Assembly: GCA_002490835.1 (NCBI GenBank)
Contig: DKUU01000034.1
Span: 9,588-44,643, forward strand
Source of the DNA: Lachnospiraceae bacterium UBA7196
GTDB lineage: Bacteria > Bacillota > Clostridia > Lachnospirales > Lachnospiraceae
Direction: 5' to 3'
DNA length: 35,056 bases
The position numbers were made by a program, and so were the translations under genes. The notes below the pieces were generated by a model. The model was given only the letters and a program-made list of their open reading frames with translations, had not been told where the DNA came from and ran no database searches. Positions 1 through 9,634 of this stretch are shown one piece after another. How positions within the stretch are numbered: position 1 is the stretch's first letter; each line of letters begins with the position of its first letter.

Positions 1-19
1 GTTTCAGATTTGTGATCAT
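1..19 (-). CDS. Possible 5' end of a truncated minus-strand gene
   Basis: An ATG on the minus strand at 19 opens a frame (M-I-T-N-L-K) running off the left edge. It is preceded at a 7-base distance by a purine-rich AAGGAAGG ribosome site. Only six codons are visible, so no function can be given. A possible minus-strand promoter lies at 165-193. The call rests entirely on the ribosome site and its spacing. Confidence 0.35.
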
Positions 20-40
20 AGATATGCCTTCCTTTCGTGA

Positions 41-61
41 CGGCAGTTTAAGATTCTGCCG
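41..61. repeat. Short hairpin, 6-bp stem
   Basis: CGGCAG at 41-46 pairs with CTGCCG at 56-61 around a 9-base loop. There is no adjacent T-run, so it is not a convincing terminator. It would lie in the leader of the possible minus-strand gene at the left edge. Confidence 0.3.
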
Positions 62-164
62 CAGACAGGGTTTCCCCTGAAGATGCCAAAGACTTTTGCA
101 GAAAAAAGAGTCCTAAAATAATCTCCGCCTGCATAACGTTCCGGCTGTTTACGTGTATGAATTA

Positions 165-193
165 GGTATAGCATAGGAAAATGAGAATTGCAA
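165..193 (-). promoter_or_regulatory. Possible sigma-A-type promoter, minus strand
   Basis: Read on the minus strand, TTGCAA (188-193) and TATACC (165-170) are separated by exactly 17 bases, each matching four of six consensus bases. It would give a leader of about 140 bases to the possible start at 19. I see no other feature in 194-345. Confidence 0.3.
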
Positions 194-345
194 TTGCTTA
201 TCGCCGTGTGGCTTGTAGAAAAATAGTGTACGAAATACCGATAGGTAAAGCATAAGTAGCTAAATATAGAGATTGAAAATCTAAAAATACCAAAACCATA
301 CCATATTTTGTGTTGTGCAGATTTATGACAACGTTTATTTTTTTC

Positions 346-373
346 TTGACATTGTCATTTTTGCTGTTATAAT
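346..373 (+). promoter_or_regulatory. Promoter of the GntR/ABC operon
   Basis: TTGACA at 346-351 and TATAAT at 368-373 are both perfect consensus hexamers with a 16-base spacer. The predicted start of transcription falls inside the inverted repeat at 373-393. The leader to the gene at 499 is therefore about 118 bases and holds only a weak hairpin near 403-421. Confidence 0.8.
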
Positions 374-393
374 GTACTTGTACAATAAGTACA
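373..393 (+). promoter_or_regulatory. Inverted-repeat operator, probably for the GntR regulator
   Basis: TGTACTT (373-379) and AAGTACA (387-393) form a perfect 7-bp inverted repeat with a 7-base centre, directly abutting the -10 box. An inner palindrome TTGTACAA occupies 378-385. GntR-family dimers bind dyads of this sort, and the position over the start site would repress. That the downstream GntR protein is the binder is inference. Confidence 0.6.
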
Positions 394-498
394 ATTTAGA
401 AAGCAGGTATGCGGGCACCTGTCCCAAAACACGGTGTACATTCGAAATCACCACGGCAGCCAGAATCACCGTAAAATTAAGCGGGAACGGAGACATCC

Positions 499-876
499 AT
501 GGAAATCATTATCAGCAACAATGTGGGCAAACCGATCTACGAACAGATCACATCCCAGATCAAGGCCATGATCATGAGCGGCGAATTGCAGGCGGGCGAT
601 TCGATCCCTTCCATGCGGGCTTTGGCAAAGTCCATCCATGTGAGCGTAATCACGGTTCAGAAAGCCTATGAAGACTTACAGCGGGACGGCTTTATCGAGA
701 CGACGGTGGGCAGGGGCAGCTTTGTCTCGGCACAGAATAAGGAATTTTATCAGGAAGAACAGCAGCGGATTGCAGAAGAACATTTACAGGCGGCGGCGGA
801 AATCGGACGGACCAGCAATATTTCATTGGAGAAGCTGACGGAGCTGCTGGCGCTGTTCTATACCGATGAAGAATAA
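499..876 (+). CDS. GntR-family (YtrA-like) transcriptional regulator
   Basis: This 125-residue protein has the short architecture of the YtrA subfamily: a winged helix-turn-helix in the first about 75 residues and a short helical tail instead of a ligand domain. Residues such as IYEQITSQIKAMIMSGEL, GDSIPSMRALAKS and VSVITVQKAYEDLQRDGFI follow the GntR DNA-binding pattern. The ATG start is backed by GGAG six bases upstream. It is first in an operon with an ABC ATPase and an ABC-2 permease, the usual setting of YtrA proteins, which repress their own transporter and respond to envelope stress such as cell-wall antibiotics in Bacillus. A dyad sits on the promoter. The inducer here is unknown. Confidence 0.9.
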   Translation: MEIIISNNVGKPIYEQITSQIKAMIMSGELQAGDSIPSMRALAKSIHVSVITVQKAYEDLQRDGFIETTVGRGSFVSAQNKEFYQEEQQRIAEEHLQAAAEIGRTSNISLEKLTELLALFYTDEE

Positions 877-896
877 AAAAATAAAAAGGAGACACT

Positions 897-1778
897 ATGG
901 AACCTATACTGGAATTAGAAAATATTTCAAAATCGTTTCCCAAATCAAATTTTACATTAGACAATCTCACTTTTTCTTTACCCTACGGAAGCATCCTTGG
1001 CTTCGTCGGGGAAAACGGCGCAGGAAAAACGACGACGATCGGCTGCATTTTAAACACCATCCGCAAAGACAGCGGCACCGTCAAATTGTTCGGTCAGGAA
1101 ATGCAGGATGACGACACGGCGCTGCGGGAAAAAATCGGCGTAGTCTACGACGGTGACAATTTCCCCGGTTTCTGGACTGCGAAACAATTATCGCAGGTCA
1201 TGGGCGGATTTTATACCCATTGGGATCATGCCCTGTTCCAGCAGTACCTGAAAGCTTTCGGGCTGCCGGAAACGCAGGAAATAAAACATTTTTCCAAAGG
1301 CATGACCATGAAGCTGGCGATTGCCGCCGCGCTTTCGCACCATCCGCAGTTATTGATCCTTGACGAGGCCACAAGCGGACTCGATCCCATCATGCGGGAT
1401 GAGATGCTGGATGTGTTTCTCGACTTTGTGCAGGAAGAAGACCACTCTATTCTCCTCTCATCACACATCACAAGCGACTTGGAAAAAGTGGCGGACTACA
1501 TCGCCTTTATCCACGACGGCAGGCTGATTTTAACTACTTCCAAGGATGACCTGATTTACCGCTATGCGGTACTACGCTGTAAGGAAAGCCAGTTTCAGGC
1601 GCTTGACCCTGCGGATGTGATTGCTTACAGAAAACGGGATTTCCAAATCGACGTTTTGGTATCCGACAAAAAAGCGGCAGAAAAGAAATATAAGGATATT
1701 GTGGCAGACCATGTTTCGATTGACGAAATCATGTTGTTATTGGTGAAAGGAAAATCGTCGCTCGGCAGCGACGATTAA
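897..1778 (+). CDS. ABC transporter ATP-binding protein (YtrB/EcsA-like)
   Basis: A 293-residue ABC ATPase, expected on the cytoplasmic face to power the permease encoded next. Walker A is GENGAGKTTT (about residues 39-48), Walker B is LLILDEATSGLD (about 150-161), and the H-loop region is ILLSSHITSDLEKV. The signature is the degenerate FSKGM instead of LSGGQ, common in this exporter-like subgroup. Walker A is preceded by an antiparallel segment beginning LELENISKSF. About 80 C-terminal residues follow the ATPase core. The ATG has GGAG five bases upstream. The last codons, encoding SSLGSDD, lie inside a perfect 10-bp DNA hairpin (1753-1776) followed by a dispersed repeat before the permease gene. 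The exported substrate is not evident. Confidence 0.92.
   Translation: MEPILELENISKSFPKSNFTLDNLTFSLPYGSILGFVGENGAGKTTTIGCILNTIRKDSGTVKLFGQEMQDDDTALREKIGVVYDGDNFPGFWTAKQLSQVMGGFYTHWDHALFQQYLKAFGLPETQEIKHFSKGMTMKLAIAAALSHHPQLLILDEATSGLDPIMRDEMLDVFLDFVQEEDHSILLSSHITSDLEKVADYIAFIHDGRLILTTSKDDLIYRYAVLRCKESQFQALDPADVIAYRKRDFQIDVLVSDKKAAEKKYKDIVADHVSIDEIMLLLVKGKSSLGSDD
1753..1776 (+). repeat. Perfect 10-bp hairpin at the end of the ATPase gene
   Basis: Bases 1753-1762 pair completely with 1767-1776 around the loop CGGC. The hairpin covers the last seven codons and the first base of the stop codon. No T-run follows, so an intrinsic terminator is unlikely. It could stabilise the ATPase message or tune the ATPase-to-permease ratio. 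Confidence 0.7.
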
Positions 1779-1820
1779 GAGAATGCTTCGCATTCTCCTT
1801 AAATGATTTACGCTATCGCA
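1779..1820 (+). repeat. Dispersed hairpin repeat B, copy 1
   Basis: This 42-base element recurs at 34289-34330 with two mismatches. It starts with an 8-bp hairpin (GAGAATGC, loop TTC, GCATTCTC) and continues into a tail ending TTTACGCTATCGCA. It fills most of the gap between the ATPase and permease genes. Both copies are directly preceded by a second, unrelated hairpin. Confidence 0.75.
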
Positions 1821-1843
1821 ATTTTGATAAAGGAGGAGTCATT

Positions 1844-2488
1844 ATGAAAGGCTTACTGAAAAACAACTTTTACGCAACGCTTCCCGGGGCAAAAGCCCTC
1901 ATTCTGGTCATGGTTTTGGCCGGCGCTTTCATCGCGGCAGTGATCAGCCAGACTCTTTTGATCGCCTATATTGTTCTGGGCATTATTGGCTTTTCCGAAA
2001 TTGCCCTTGGCATTGTAAAGGATGAATTTTTTTCCAAATGGGGAAAATATAAATTGACCTTACCGGTCAAGCGGGCGGATATCATAAAAAGCCAGTTTCT
2101 CAATCAACTACTGTGGATGTTTGTCGGCACGGTCTTTGCCGTAACGGTAACGGTCCTCTCATGGTTCCTGCACGGCAGCCCGTTCGATATTCCCCTCGAC
2201 ATCGTCACCACATTTGTCATAGGGATCAGCATGAGTCTTTTTGCGAGCGCGCTTTTCTTTCCCTTATTTTACTGTCTCGGAGAAGAGCGGGGGAGCGTTT
2301 TGATCGGCTTATCTCTCGTCTGCTCCTTTGGCTTAGACTATGCAATTGTCACATTATTCAATTATTACGCAAAACCGGTCCCCCAAAAGCCCCTGCTCGG
2401 TATTATCATCCTGATGACGGCTTCCCTGCTCGCCTTTGGGTTATCCTACCCGCTTACGGTCCGCATTTTCAAACACAGGGAATATTAA
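1844..2488 (+). CDS. ABC-2 type membrane permease
   Basis: A 214-residue integral membrane protein with about six predicted helices, for example ILVMVLAGAFIAAVISQTLL, YIVLGIIGFSEIALGIV and IIILMTASLLAFGLSYPL. The loop WGKYKLTLPVKRADIIKSQF, leading into the next helix pair, resembles the ABC-2 family in which a conserved LP-(V/I)-(K/R/S)-R segment precedes a helix. It is the partner of the upstream ATPase. A strong AAAGGAGG lies eight bases before the ATG. It probably acts as a homodimer for export or lipid-linked resistance. The substrate is unknown, and the family is known for poor sequence conservation. Confidence 0.85.
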   Translation: MKGLLKNNFYATLPGAKALILVMVLAGAFIAAVISQTLLIAYIVLGIIGFSEIALGIVKDEFFSKWGKYKLTLPVKRADIIKSQFLNQLLWMFVGTVFAVTVTVLSWFLHGSPFDIPLDIVTTFVIGISMSLFASALFFPLFYCLGEERGSVLIGLSLVCSFGLDYAIVTLFNYYAKPVPQKPLLGIIILMTASLLAFGLSYPLTVRIFKHREY

Positions 2489-2530
2489 GCCTGTGTACTA
2501 ACGTTATATCATGAAACTCGCAAACCCGCG

Positions 2531-3904
2531 CTATATCTTGATCTGCGTCCACTTGCCCTGTTTGAATCGGATCGAGGCAAACGTAAATCGGGAAATCTGA
2601 TCCGCCAGCACGCCGAGCCAGATACCAATTATGCCAAGCCCGAACACATAACCGCCAAGATAAGAACCCAGAGTACGGATAAAGGTGACGCTGATCGTGG
2701 AAGCGACCGCCGTGTAAAAAGTATCGCCGGCGCCGCGCAGACACCCCATATAGACCACCTGACTGATCTGGAAAATAACCACAAAGATAATGACTCTCAT
2801 AATGCCCACGCCGATCGCCACGATATGTTCTTCCGCAAAGAACAGGCGCATCAGCGTGCCTGCACCGAAAAAGTAAATGACGGCAAGGCAGACAGCAATC
2901 ACACCGCCGAACATCCTGCAGATACCGCCGTACTCTTTGGCAAGTTTTTCATCGCCCGCACCGAGGCTGCGCCCGATCAACGCGACCGCGGCCGCCTGCA
3001 AGCCGTCTCCAAAGGAAAAGGTCAGACCCATGATATTCATCCCCACCTGATGCGCCGCCATCGCGTCAGTCCCCTGCTTCGCCGCCATGATTGCCGTCAT
3101 CATAAAACCGACCCGCATCAGAAGCTGTTCAAAAAATACGCTGTAACCTACATGAATGATATTGACCAAAGTTTTGATTGCGGGACGGACTTTATTTTTG
3201 ATCAAATAGGGCAAGCTGATAAACCCGTCAGGGTTCAGGATGGAAATCACACTCATAACAGATGCCACTACCGTTCCCAGCACCGTAGCCAGCGCTGCGC
3301 CCCGGATGCCAAGGGCGGGAAATCCAAAATGTCCGCCTATCAGCAGATAATTAAAAATGATATTCACGGTATTGGAAGTGACGTTGGTACGCATAGTGAT
3401 CTTCGTATTGCCCACACCCCGCTGCGCGGAATTGATCCCCATCTGGATGCAGTTAAAGATCATACCGCCCATAATAATCTGAAAATATATTACCGCGCTG
3501 TCATGCGTCTCGGGCGTCGAACCGCAGAATCGGATGATCGGACTTGCCAGAAACACAAACAGAATACTCATGATAATTGCCGCAGCAAGGATAAAGACCA
3601 CCGCCGTACTTAAAATGCGATTCGCCTCCTCTTGCTTTTCCTCCCCCCGCCGCCTCGCAACCAGAGCGGAGATTGCCACATTTGCAGCAAAAAACAGGGA
3701 CAGCCCGATAAATTTCGGCTGCGTCGTCAGTCCCACGGCCGCGACCGCATAAGAGCCGAGCGAGCTTACCATCAGCGAATCCACCAGTCCCGCAAAGGCC
3801 ACAAAAAAGGACTCCACAATAGAAGGCCACGCCATGTGGAAGGTGATGCGGATATTCTCTTTTCTGTATTTCGGACTTTTCACTCCCTGTGCGTTCTGCT
3901 CCAT
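2531..3904 (-). CDS. MATE-family multidrug efflux transporter
   Basis: A 457-residue protein with about twelve transmembrane helices in two homologous halves, the normal MATE length. The first half begins WPSIVESFFVAFAGLVDSLMVSSLGSYAVAAVGLTTQP and the second FFEQLLMRVGFMMTAIMAAKQGTDAMAAHQVGMNI; both are characteristic of NorM/DinF-like pumps. MATE proteins use Na+ or H+ gradients to expel cationic drugs. The ATG is preceded by a GGTGGG-type ribosome site. It stands alone, convergent with the permease gene and divergent from the response regulator. A weak TACAAT -10-like box lies at 3989-3994 on this strand, without a convincing -35. The substrate cannot be predicted. Confidence 0.95.
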   Translation of the reverse strand: MEQNAQGVKSPKYRKENIRITFHMAWPSIVESFFVAFAGLVDSLMVSSLGSYAVAAVGLTTQPKFIGLSLFFAANVAISALVARRRGEEKQEEANRILSTAVVFILAAAIIMSILFVFLASPIIRFCGSTPETHDSAVIYFQIIMGGMIFNCIQMGINSAQRGVGNTKITMRTNVTSNTVNIIFNYLLIGGHFGFPALGIRGAALATVLGTVVASVMSVISILNPDGFISLPYLIKNKVRPAIKTLVNIIHVGYSVFFEQLLMRVGFMMTAIMAAKQGTDAMAAHQVGMNIMGLTFSFGDGLQAAAVALIGRSLGAGDEKLAKEYGGICRMFGGVIAVCLAVIYFFGAGTLMRLFFAEEHIVAIGVGIMRVIIFVVIFQISQVVYMGCLRGAGDTFYTAVASTISVTFIRTLGSYLGGYVFGLGIIGIWLGVLADQISRFTFASIRFKQGKWTQIKI

Positions 3905-4022
3905 GTGCTCCCACCTTTTTTTATGCTTGCAATATAAGCTACCATCTTTTCATCTTACGTCTGTGCACTGCTCATTGCTTTCGCGGATATTGTACCACAA
4001 AATAAATCAGGCTGAAAGTGTA

Positions 4023-4051
4023 TTGCGCCATAAACGCAATCGTTATATAAT
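4023..4051 (+). promoter_or_regulatory. Putative promoter of the two-component operon
   Basis: TTGCGC (4023-4028) and a perfect TATAAT (4046-4051) have a 17-base spacer. The -35 matches only three of six bases, so an activator or low basal activity is possible. The leader is about 75 bases. No TGTAAG direct repeat like that at 6190-6206 was seen here. Confidence 0.5.
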
Positions 4052-4133
4052 TTTTACACTGTCATGTTTCTAAAGGAATGATGAAAATAATAGAGCAGTT
4101 TTTAAACATTATTAAAATTACGGAGAACGGACA

Positions 4134-4826
4134 ATGCCACAGGAAATCTTACTGTTGGAGGACGACGACAGTCTCAACCATGCTGTCAGTCTAAAGTTAA
4201 AAAAAGAGGGCTACACCGTTTACAGCGCTTTCACTGTAAAAGAAGCGCTCAGCCTTTATCAGGATAAAAATCTTTCCCTGATCATATGCGATATCTCTCT
4301 GCCGGACGGAAGCGGTCTGGAATTTTGCTCGCGCGTACGGCAGGAAAGCGACGTCCTCTTTCTGTTTCTGACCGCCCTCGACAGAGAAGAAGATATCGCG
4401 GCAGGTTACAGACAGGGCGCGGACGATTATATTACCAAACCCTTCTCCATGACGGCTCTGACCGCGAAAGTTGGCGCGCTCCTAAAACGCTTTCCCGCCG
4501 ACGCCCACAAAATCATTGTATCCGGCGATATCACGCTCTATCCGGAAGACAAACGGGCTATGAAAGGAAATCAAAACCTGTCTCTAACTGCAAAAGAATA
4601 TTCCCTGCTCACTTTTTTTATGGAAAACCCAATGCGGATCTTGTCAAGGAATCAGCTTTTGGAAGCGATCTGGGATATCGAGGGCAATTTTGTGGATGAA
4701 AACACCCTCTTCGTCAATATCCGGAGGCTTCGGGAAAAAATCGAGGACAATCCGTCCGCCCCCGTTATGTTAAAAAACGTCAGAGGACTCGGTTACATCT
4801 GGGAAAGGAAGTGTGAAAAAAGATGA
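4134..4826 (+). CDS. OmpR/PhoB-family response regulator
   Basis: At 230 residues this is a standard OmpR-type regulator. The receiver domain (about 1-120) has the acidic pocket E9-D10-D11, the phospho-acceptor D53 in LIICDISLPDG, the Thr in FLTALD and the Lys in YITKPF. The winged-helix DNA-binding domain follows (about 130-228), with LSLTAKEYSLLTFFMENP and TLFVNIRRLREKIEDNP. The stop overlaps the kinase start by four bases (ATGA), so the pair is translationally coupled. The likely target is the direct repeat at 6190-6206 ahead of the ABC transporter genes. The stimulus is not visible; such systems next to FtsX-type transporters often answer to antimicrobial peptides. Confidence 0.95.
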   Translation: MPQEILLLEDDDSLNHAVSLKLKKEGYTVYSAFTVKEALSLYQDKNLSLIICDISLPDGSGLEFCSRVRQESDVLFLFLTALDREEDIAAGYRQGADDYITKPFSMTALTAKVGALLKRFPADAHKIIVSGDITLYPEDKRAMKGNQNLSLTAKEYSLLTFFMENPMRILSRNQLLEAIWDIEGNFVDENTLFVNIRRLREKIEDNPSAPVMLKNVRGLGYIWERKCEKR

Positions 4827-6121
4827 AGCAAAAAACAAATCTGTCATCCTATATCCGCAACGCTTATTTCCTCATACTGTCCGCCTCTCTGCTTTTTGTT
4901 GCACTCTGCGGATTCTGGGGCGTTTCGCTCCTTAATTCACAACACAGACAGGAGCTTTCACAAATGAGCAACGTTGCCGGCGCCGTTCTCACCGAATATC
5001 CCGAAGCGGAATCGATACTTGTCACCGCCTTACAGGACACCGGATATCATCACGCTGGCAAGGGATTTGCCATCCTCGGCAAATACGGCTATCGGAGCAG
5101 CCTTCTGCTGAGTGATATCCCTTATTACCGCACCGCTTTATTTGACTTTTCTTCCTTTTTAGCCCTCGCCTTTTTCTGCGGTCTTTCCCTGATCACCCTC
5201 TTTTTTCTCCACTTTTACCGCAGCCAGAAAAAACAGGAAATGCTGCTTCATTCCCTGCTCGACCGCTATCTGTCAGAAGATGCTTCCCTTATAGAAGAGG
5301 GTCTGCCTACAGGCTATGTTTTTAATGAATCCTTTACCGACACACTCCGGAAGCTCGGCTATAAGCTACAGGCAAAAACGCGGGCTCTGGCTGCTGAGCG
5401 GGATGATACCAAGTCGCTTGTAACAGATATCTCCCATCAGCTAAAAACGCCTGTCAGCGCATTGAAAAGCTGTTTTTCCATGTGCATGGAAGCTGACACG
5501 GCAGAGGAACGCAGCGACTTTTTCGCCCGCTGCGCGTTGCAGATACAAAAACTGGAAGACTTAGTGACTGTACTGGTCAATATCTCCCGGCTTGAAACTT
5601 CGCTGATCTCCCTTAAGCAGGAGTCTGTTTCGTTGTCCGAGCTGCTCACCGATGCTGTCAATACCGTTTATGAAAAGGCCCTGCTGAAAAATATCCTGAT
5701 AGAAGTCTGCCCTTTGGAGCAGACGGCCTTTTCTTCAGAACTGCCTGACCCCGCCGCAGAAAAGATTTCCGACACCGCTTTCTATCTGGACAAGCGCTGG
5801 ACTTGCGAGGCGATCGCCAATATTTTAGAAAACGCTGTCAAGTATTCTCCTTCCGGCAGCACGATAACCCTGCAGATTCGCAGCTTCTTCAGCTATGTAC
5901 AGATAGAGATCACCGATCAGGGAATCGGTATCCCCAAAGAAGATTACAATCTTATCTTTAAGCGCTTCTACCGCGGCAGCCATCCGCTCGTAAAATGTTC
6001 CGAAGGTTCCGGCGTGGGACTCTATCTTACCAGACGGATCATTGAGGAACAGGGCGGCGCAGTCTCGGTAAAACCCTCTGTGGGACAAGGCGCTGTCTTT
6101 ATCGTGCGTCTTCCTCTGTGA
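4823..6121 (+). CDS. Sensor histidine kinase
   Basis: A 432-residue membrane kinase. Two transmembrane segments (about residues 13-35 and 109-130) flank a short outside domain of roughly 75 residues, so this is not the almost loop-less BceS type. The H-box is DISHQLKTPVSAL with H205 as probable phosphorylation site. The ATPase domain has the N-box (IANILENAVKYS), G1 box (DQGIGIP) and G2 box (GSGVGLYLTRRI). It partners the response regulator, which overlaps its start by four bases. The outside domain matches no family I can name, so the ligand is unknown. Confidence 0.94.
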   Translation: MKQKTNLSSYIRNAYFLILSASLLFVALCGFWGVSLLNSQHRQELSQMSNVAGAVLTEYPEAESILVTALQDTGYHHAGKGFAILGKYGYRSSLLLSDIPYYRTALFDFSSFLALAFFCGLSLITLFFLHFYRSQKKQEMLLHSLLDRYLSEDASLIEEGLPTGYVFNESFTDTLRKLGYKLQAKTRALAAERDDTKSLVTDISHQLKTPVSALKSCFSMCMEADTAEERSDFFARCALQIQKLEDLVTVLVNISRLETSLISLKQESVSLSELLTDAVNTVYEKALLKNILIEVCPLEQTAFSSELPDPAAEKISDTAFYLDKRWTCEAIANILENAVKYSPSGSTITLQIRSFFSYVQIEITDQGIGIPKEDYNLIFKRFYRGSHPLVKCSEGSGVGLYLTRRIIEEQGGAVSVKPSVGQGAVFIVRLPL

Positions 6122-6189
6122 CCACTCTTTCTTGTCAGAGCATTGATATATTGCGCTACTCTGACAAACACAAGCTGCTTTTTTATCCT

Positions 6190-6222
6190 TGTAAGCTTCC
6201 TGTAAGATTAACCGTCTATACT
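6190..6222 (+). promoter_or_regulatory. Response-regulator direct repeat and -10 box ahead of the ABC genes
   Basis: TGTAAG occurs at 6190-6195 and 6201-6206, an 11-bp period typical of OmpR/PhoB-family tandem binding. A -10 box TATACT lies at 6217-6222, ten bases after the second repeat, and no good -35 is present because the repeats occupy that place. This is the layout of an activator-dependent promoter. It most likely lets the upstream regulator induce the transporter; the pairing is inferred from position. Confidence 0.7.
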
Positions 6223-6313
6223 AAACCTATACGAATTAATAAATCCGGTCAAAACTGCGTTCGCGTACATCACGCGGCCTGTTTTCTGACCGCAGGAAGA
6301 AAGGCAGGATAAG

Positions 6314-7040
<727 letters not shown>

Positions 7041-7054
<14 letters not shown>

Positions 7055-9557
7055 CACGATCTCAAACCTCGCCCTGCAGCGCCTTCGCTACAACAAAAGC
7101 CGTACGCTGCTTACGGGTATCGCCATCCTGCTTACTACCATGCTGCTGATGGCGATCGGCACCGTCAGCGTCGGCATATTTAATTTGAACCGACAGATGG
7201 CCTCGTTTACAGACTATCATGCCGTATTTCGCGATATTACTCCCGCTCAGTCTGCCATCCTGCGCAGCCATATCCAAGTGGAAGCCCTGACCACCGCCGA
7301 GGTTTTTGCGGACATTGAAAACGGTAAAATGAACGGCGCCCTCGCTTATCAGGAAATTGTGCGGGATGATCGCCATACAGATGAGGAGGGCGCTTCTCCA
7401 ACACTGCAGGTCGAATCGGGTCACTATCCCGAAGCGGAGGATGAAATCTGTTCTTCCCCTGCTTTTTTCAGGCGCGTCGGTGCAGAGCCGGTGATCGGCG
7501 GCAAGGCGACCCTCTCCTTTCGGGTAGACGGCAAGGGAAAAATTCAAACCAAAGAATTTACGATCAGCGGTCTTTTCCCTGATGAGGAGGTTGCCGAAGG
7601 ATTAGACGACAGCCGCATTATGTGGTCCGCCCAAGTCTCGAAAGTCCTTCTCTCCCAATACGAAGAAGCCGGCCTTTATCAGCCGAAACTTTCTGCCAAT
7701 CTGCGCGTCTACGGAGAGGATGAACTGACCTATGATGAAATGAAGGAGCGGATCAACGCCGTGGCTGCCGATATCGGACTGCCGGAAGAAAATGTAAATC
7801 TAAATACGGAATATCTTCGTATCATGACTGATCCGGGTACGGAAACCATGATGATCGCAGGCGTCATCTGTCTGGTCGTGATCCTCTTTTCTGCTCTGGT
7901 GATTTACAGCATCTACTACGTAGGAGTGATCACTGACATACAGGAAATCGGGAAGCTGAAGGCGCTGGGCGCATCAAGACGCCAAATTGCCGGCATGTTT
8001 TACCTACAGGGCGCCATTGTATCCGCCTTTTCCATTCCAGCCGGACTCCTGATCGGGTTTTTACTGCCATATTTCCTCTTTCCGCTGGTTCTTTACGCAA
8101 CCAGCACTACCGCTCTGACTCTCAGTTACCGTGAAGCGATAGATGCCCTTAATTTACACATGTTTTCCCTGCCCGTACTGTTTGCTGTGGCTGCGGCAGT
8201 CCTCATTACCGTCTGCCTTTCCCTGCAAAAGCCCATCCGCATGGCAAAGCGGGTCTCTCCGGTGGAGGCCATCCGCTATCAGGAAAGCACTACGGACAAA
8301 AAGAGCCGCAAGGGACACCATACGGTAAAGGTCTCCACCCTGACATTTGCTAACCTGACGCGCAACAAAAGACGTACCGCCGTCACCATCCTCACCATGG
8401 GCTTAAGCTGCGTACTCTTTATCTGCGTATCCGCCGTTTTGAGCAGCGTAAGCGCCAAAGATCTGGCCAGATGGAATATCGCGGAGGGAGATTTTAGAAT
8501 TTCTCTGGACTATTCCCGTAATGACAAAGAATACCCGGAAAACAATCTGGACAGTCTGGTGCAAAAAAACTACTTTAATGAAGCTTTTCTGGCACAATTA
8601 TCCGCCATTGAAGGGGTGAAAAAAATACAGCCGGCGCACGGTATTATTCTCTCTTCTTCTGACACCGACTACGCGCTGTATCAAAATTTTGACGGAGAAC
8701 CGATTCGCAGCGACCTCTCCTATTTTACCAGAGAGGATATCCCCGAATTGAACGAATATCTCATTCAGGGCAGTATCGACTACGACCGTATGACCGCAAA
8801 CAGAGAAGTACTCTGCACCTACGAATACTCTTTCACCCAGAACGGACTTTCCATCGGCGACGTCCTTACTCTGACCCTGCATGACGGCGACAGGGAAATC
8901 CCCTTCCAGACGACCCTTACCGCCCTGACGCAGCCGGAAACTGATTTTTCCATTTTGGTCATGACAGAAGAAACATGGAACGAACTGGGGCTTGCTTATG
9001 ATCCGACCACCGATATTTACCTGTATGTAGAAGACGCGCAATATGACAGCGTAAAGGAAGCATTAAAAGAAATCGTTTCGGGAAACGAACATTTTACCCT
9101 CTATTCGATGGATGAGGAAATGCGGATCAGCCGCGCCTCGATAGCGCTTACCATCTATCCGGCATATCTGCTGCTTGCATTGATCGCCGTGATCGGTTTT
9201 ATCAGCCTGATCAATACGATGATCACCAGTATCGTCACCAGAAAAAAAGAGCTTGGTATCCTGCAGGCCATCGGCCTTTCCGACAGGCAGCTTGTAAACA
9301 TGCTCTCAGGGGAAGGTCTGGTCTTTACCGCCGGCACGCTGTTGATCAGCCTGACGCTTGGCAACCTGGCCGGCTGGCTGTTTTATAAATGGGCAAAGCA
9401 GGCACACTTTATGGGCATCAGCCGCTACCATTATCCACTGTGGGAATCCATAGGACTTGCACTGGTCCTGCTTGGCGGGCAGCTTCTGATCACCCGCTTT
9501 ATCAGCAGAACGATGAAGAAGGAAAGCCTTATCGAGCGGATCAGAAATCAAGAATAG
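7041..9557 (+). CDS. FtsX-like ABC permease, duplicated-domain type
   Basis: This 838-residue permease has two copies of the FtsX/MacB arrangement. One helix (about 22-45) is followed by an outside domain of about 215 residues, then three helices (about 269-395). The second half repeats this: a helix from about 449 after LTRNKRRTAVTILTM, an outside domain of about 225 residues, and three final helices (about 712-825). Cytoplasmic motifs EIGKLKALGASRRQI and ELGILQAIGLSDRQL mark the coupling loops in each half. GGAGGTG lies seven bases upstream of the ATG, inside the ATPase gene. It differs from BceB, which has one large loop and ten helices. Probably involved in peptide or antibiotic resistance; the substrate is unproven. 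Confidence 0.92.
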
Positions 9558-9573
9558 ACCTATTTGGGGATAT

Positions 9574-9612
9574 TGCACAAAATCAAAAACATTTTTCATA
9601 TTTGATTGTGCA
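9574..9612 (+). repeat. Imperfect inverted repeat upstream of the chemoreceptor gene
   Basis: A 14-base left arm at 9574-9587 and a 12-base right arm at 9601-9612 are complementary except for a two-base bulge. The right arm covers the -35 hexamer at 9606-9611. No T-run follows, so it fits an operator better than a terminator of the permease gene. Confidence 0.45.
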
Positions 9613-9634
9613 CTAATACATAAGGTGCTATAAT
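9606..9634 (+). promoter_or_regulatory. Promoter of the chemoreceptor gene
   Basis: TTGTGC (9606-9611) and a perfect TATAAT (9629-9634) are 17 bases apart. The expected start is near 9641. A perfect 10-bp inverted repeat with arms at 9633-9642 and 9653-9662 begins in the -10 box and covers the start site, which could be an operator or a 5' hairpin just ahead of the ribosome site. Confidence 0.6.

Noticed and set aside
315..671. 118-residue frame over the GntR promoter
   Set aside because: It contains the promoter and operator and overlaps the real GntR gene in another frame.
2825..3613. 262-residue plus-strand frame opposite the MATE gene
   Set aside because: Antisense shadow of a clear membrane transporter; no coherent domain.
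6118..6312. 64-residue frame between the kinase and ABC ATPase genes
   Set aside because: It covers the response-regulator box and -10 element, has no ribosome site of its own and no recognisable protein pattern.
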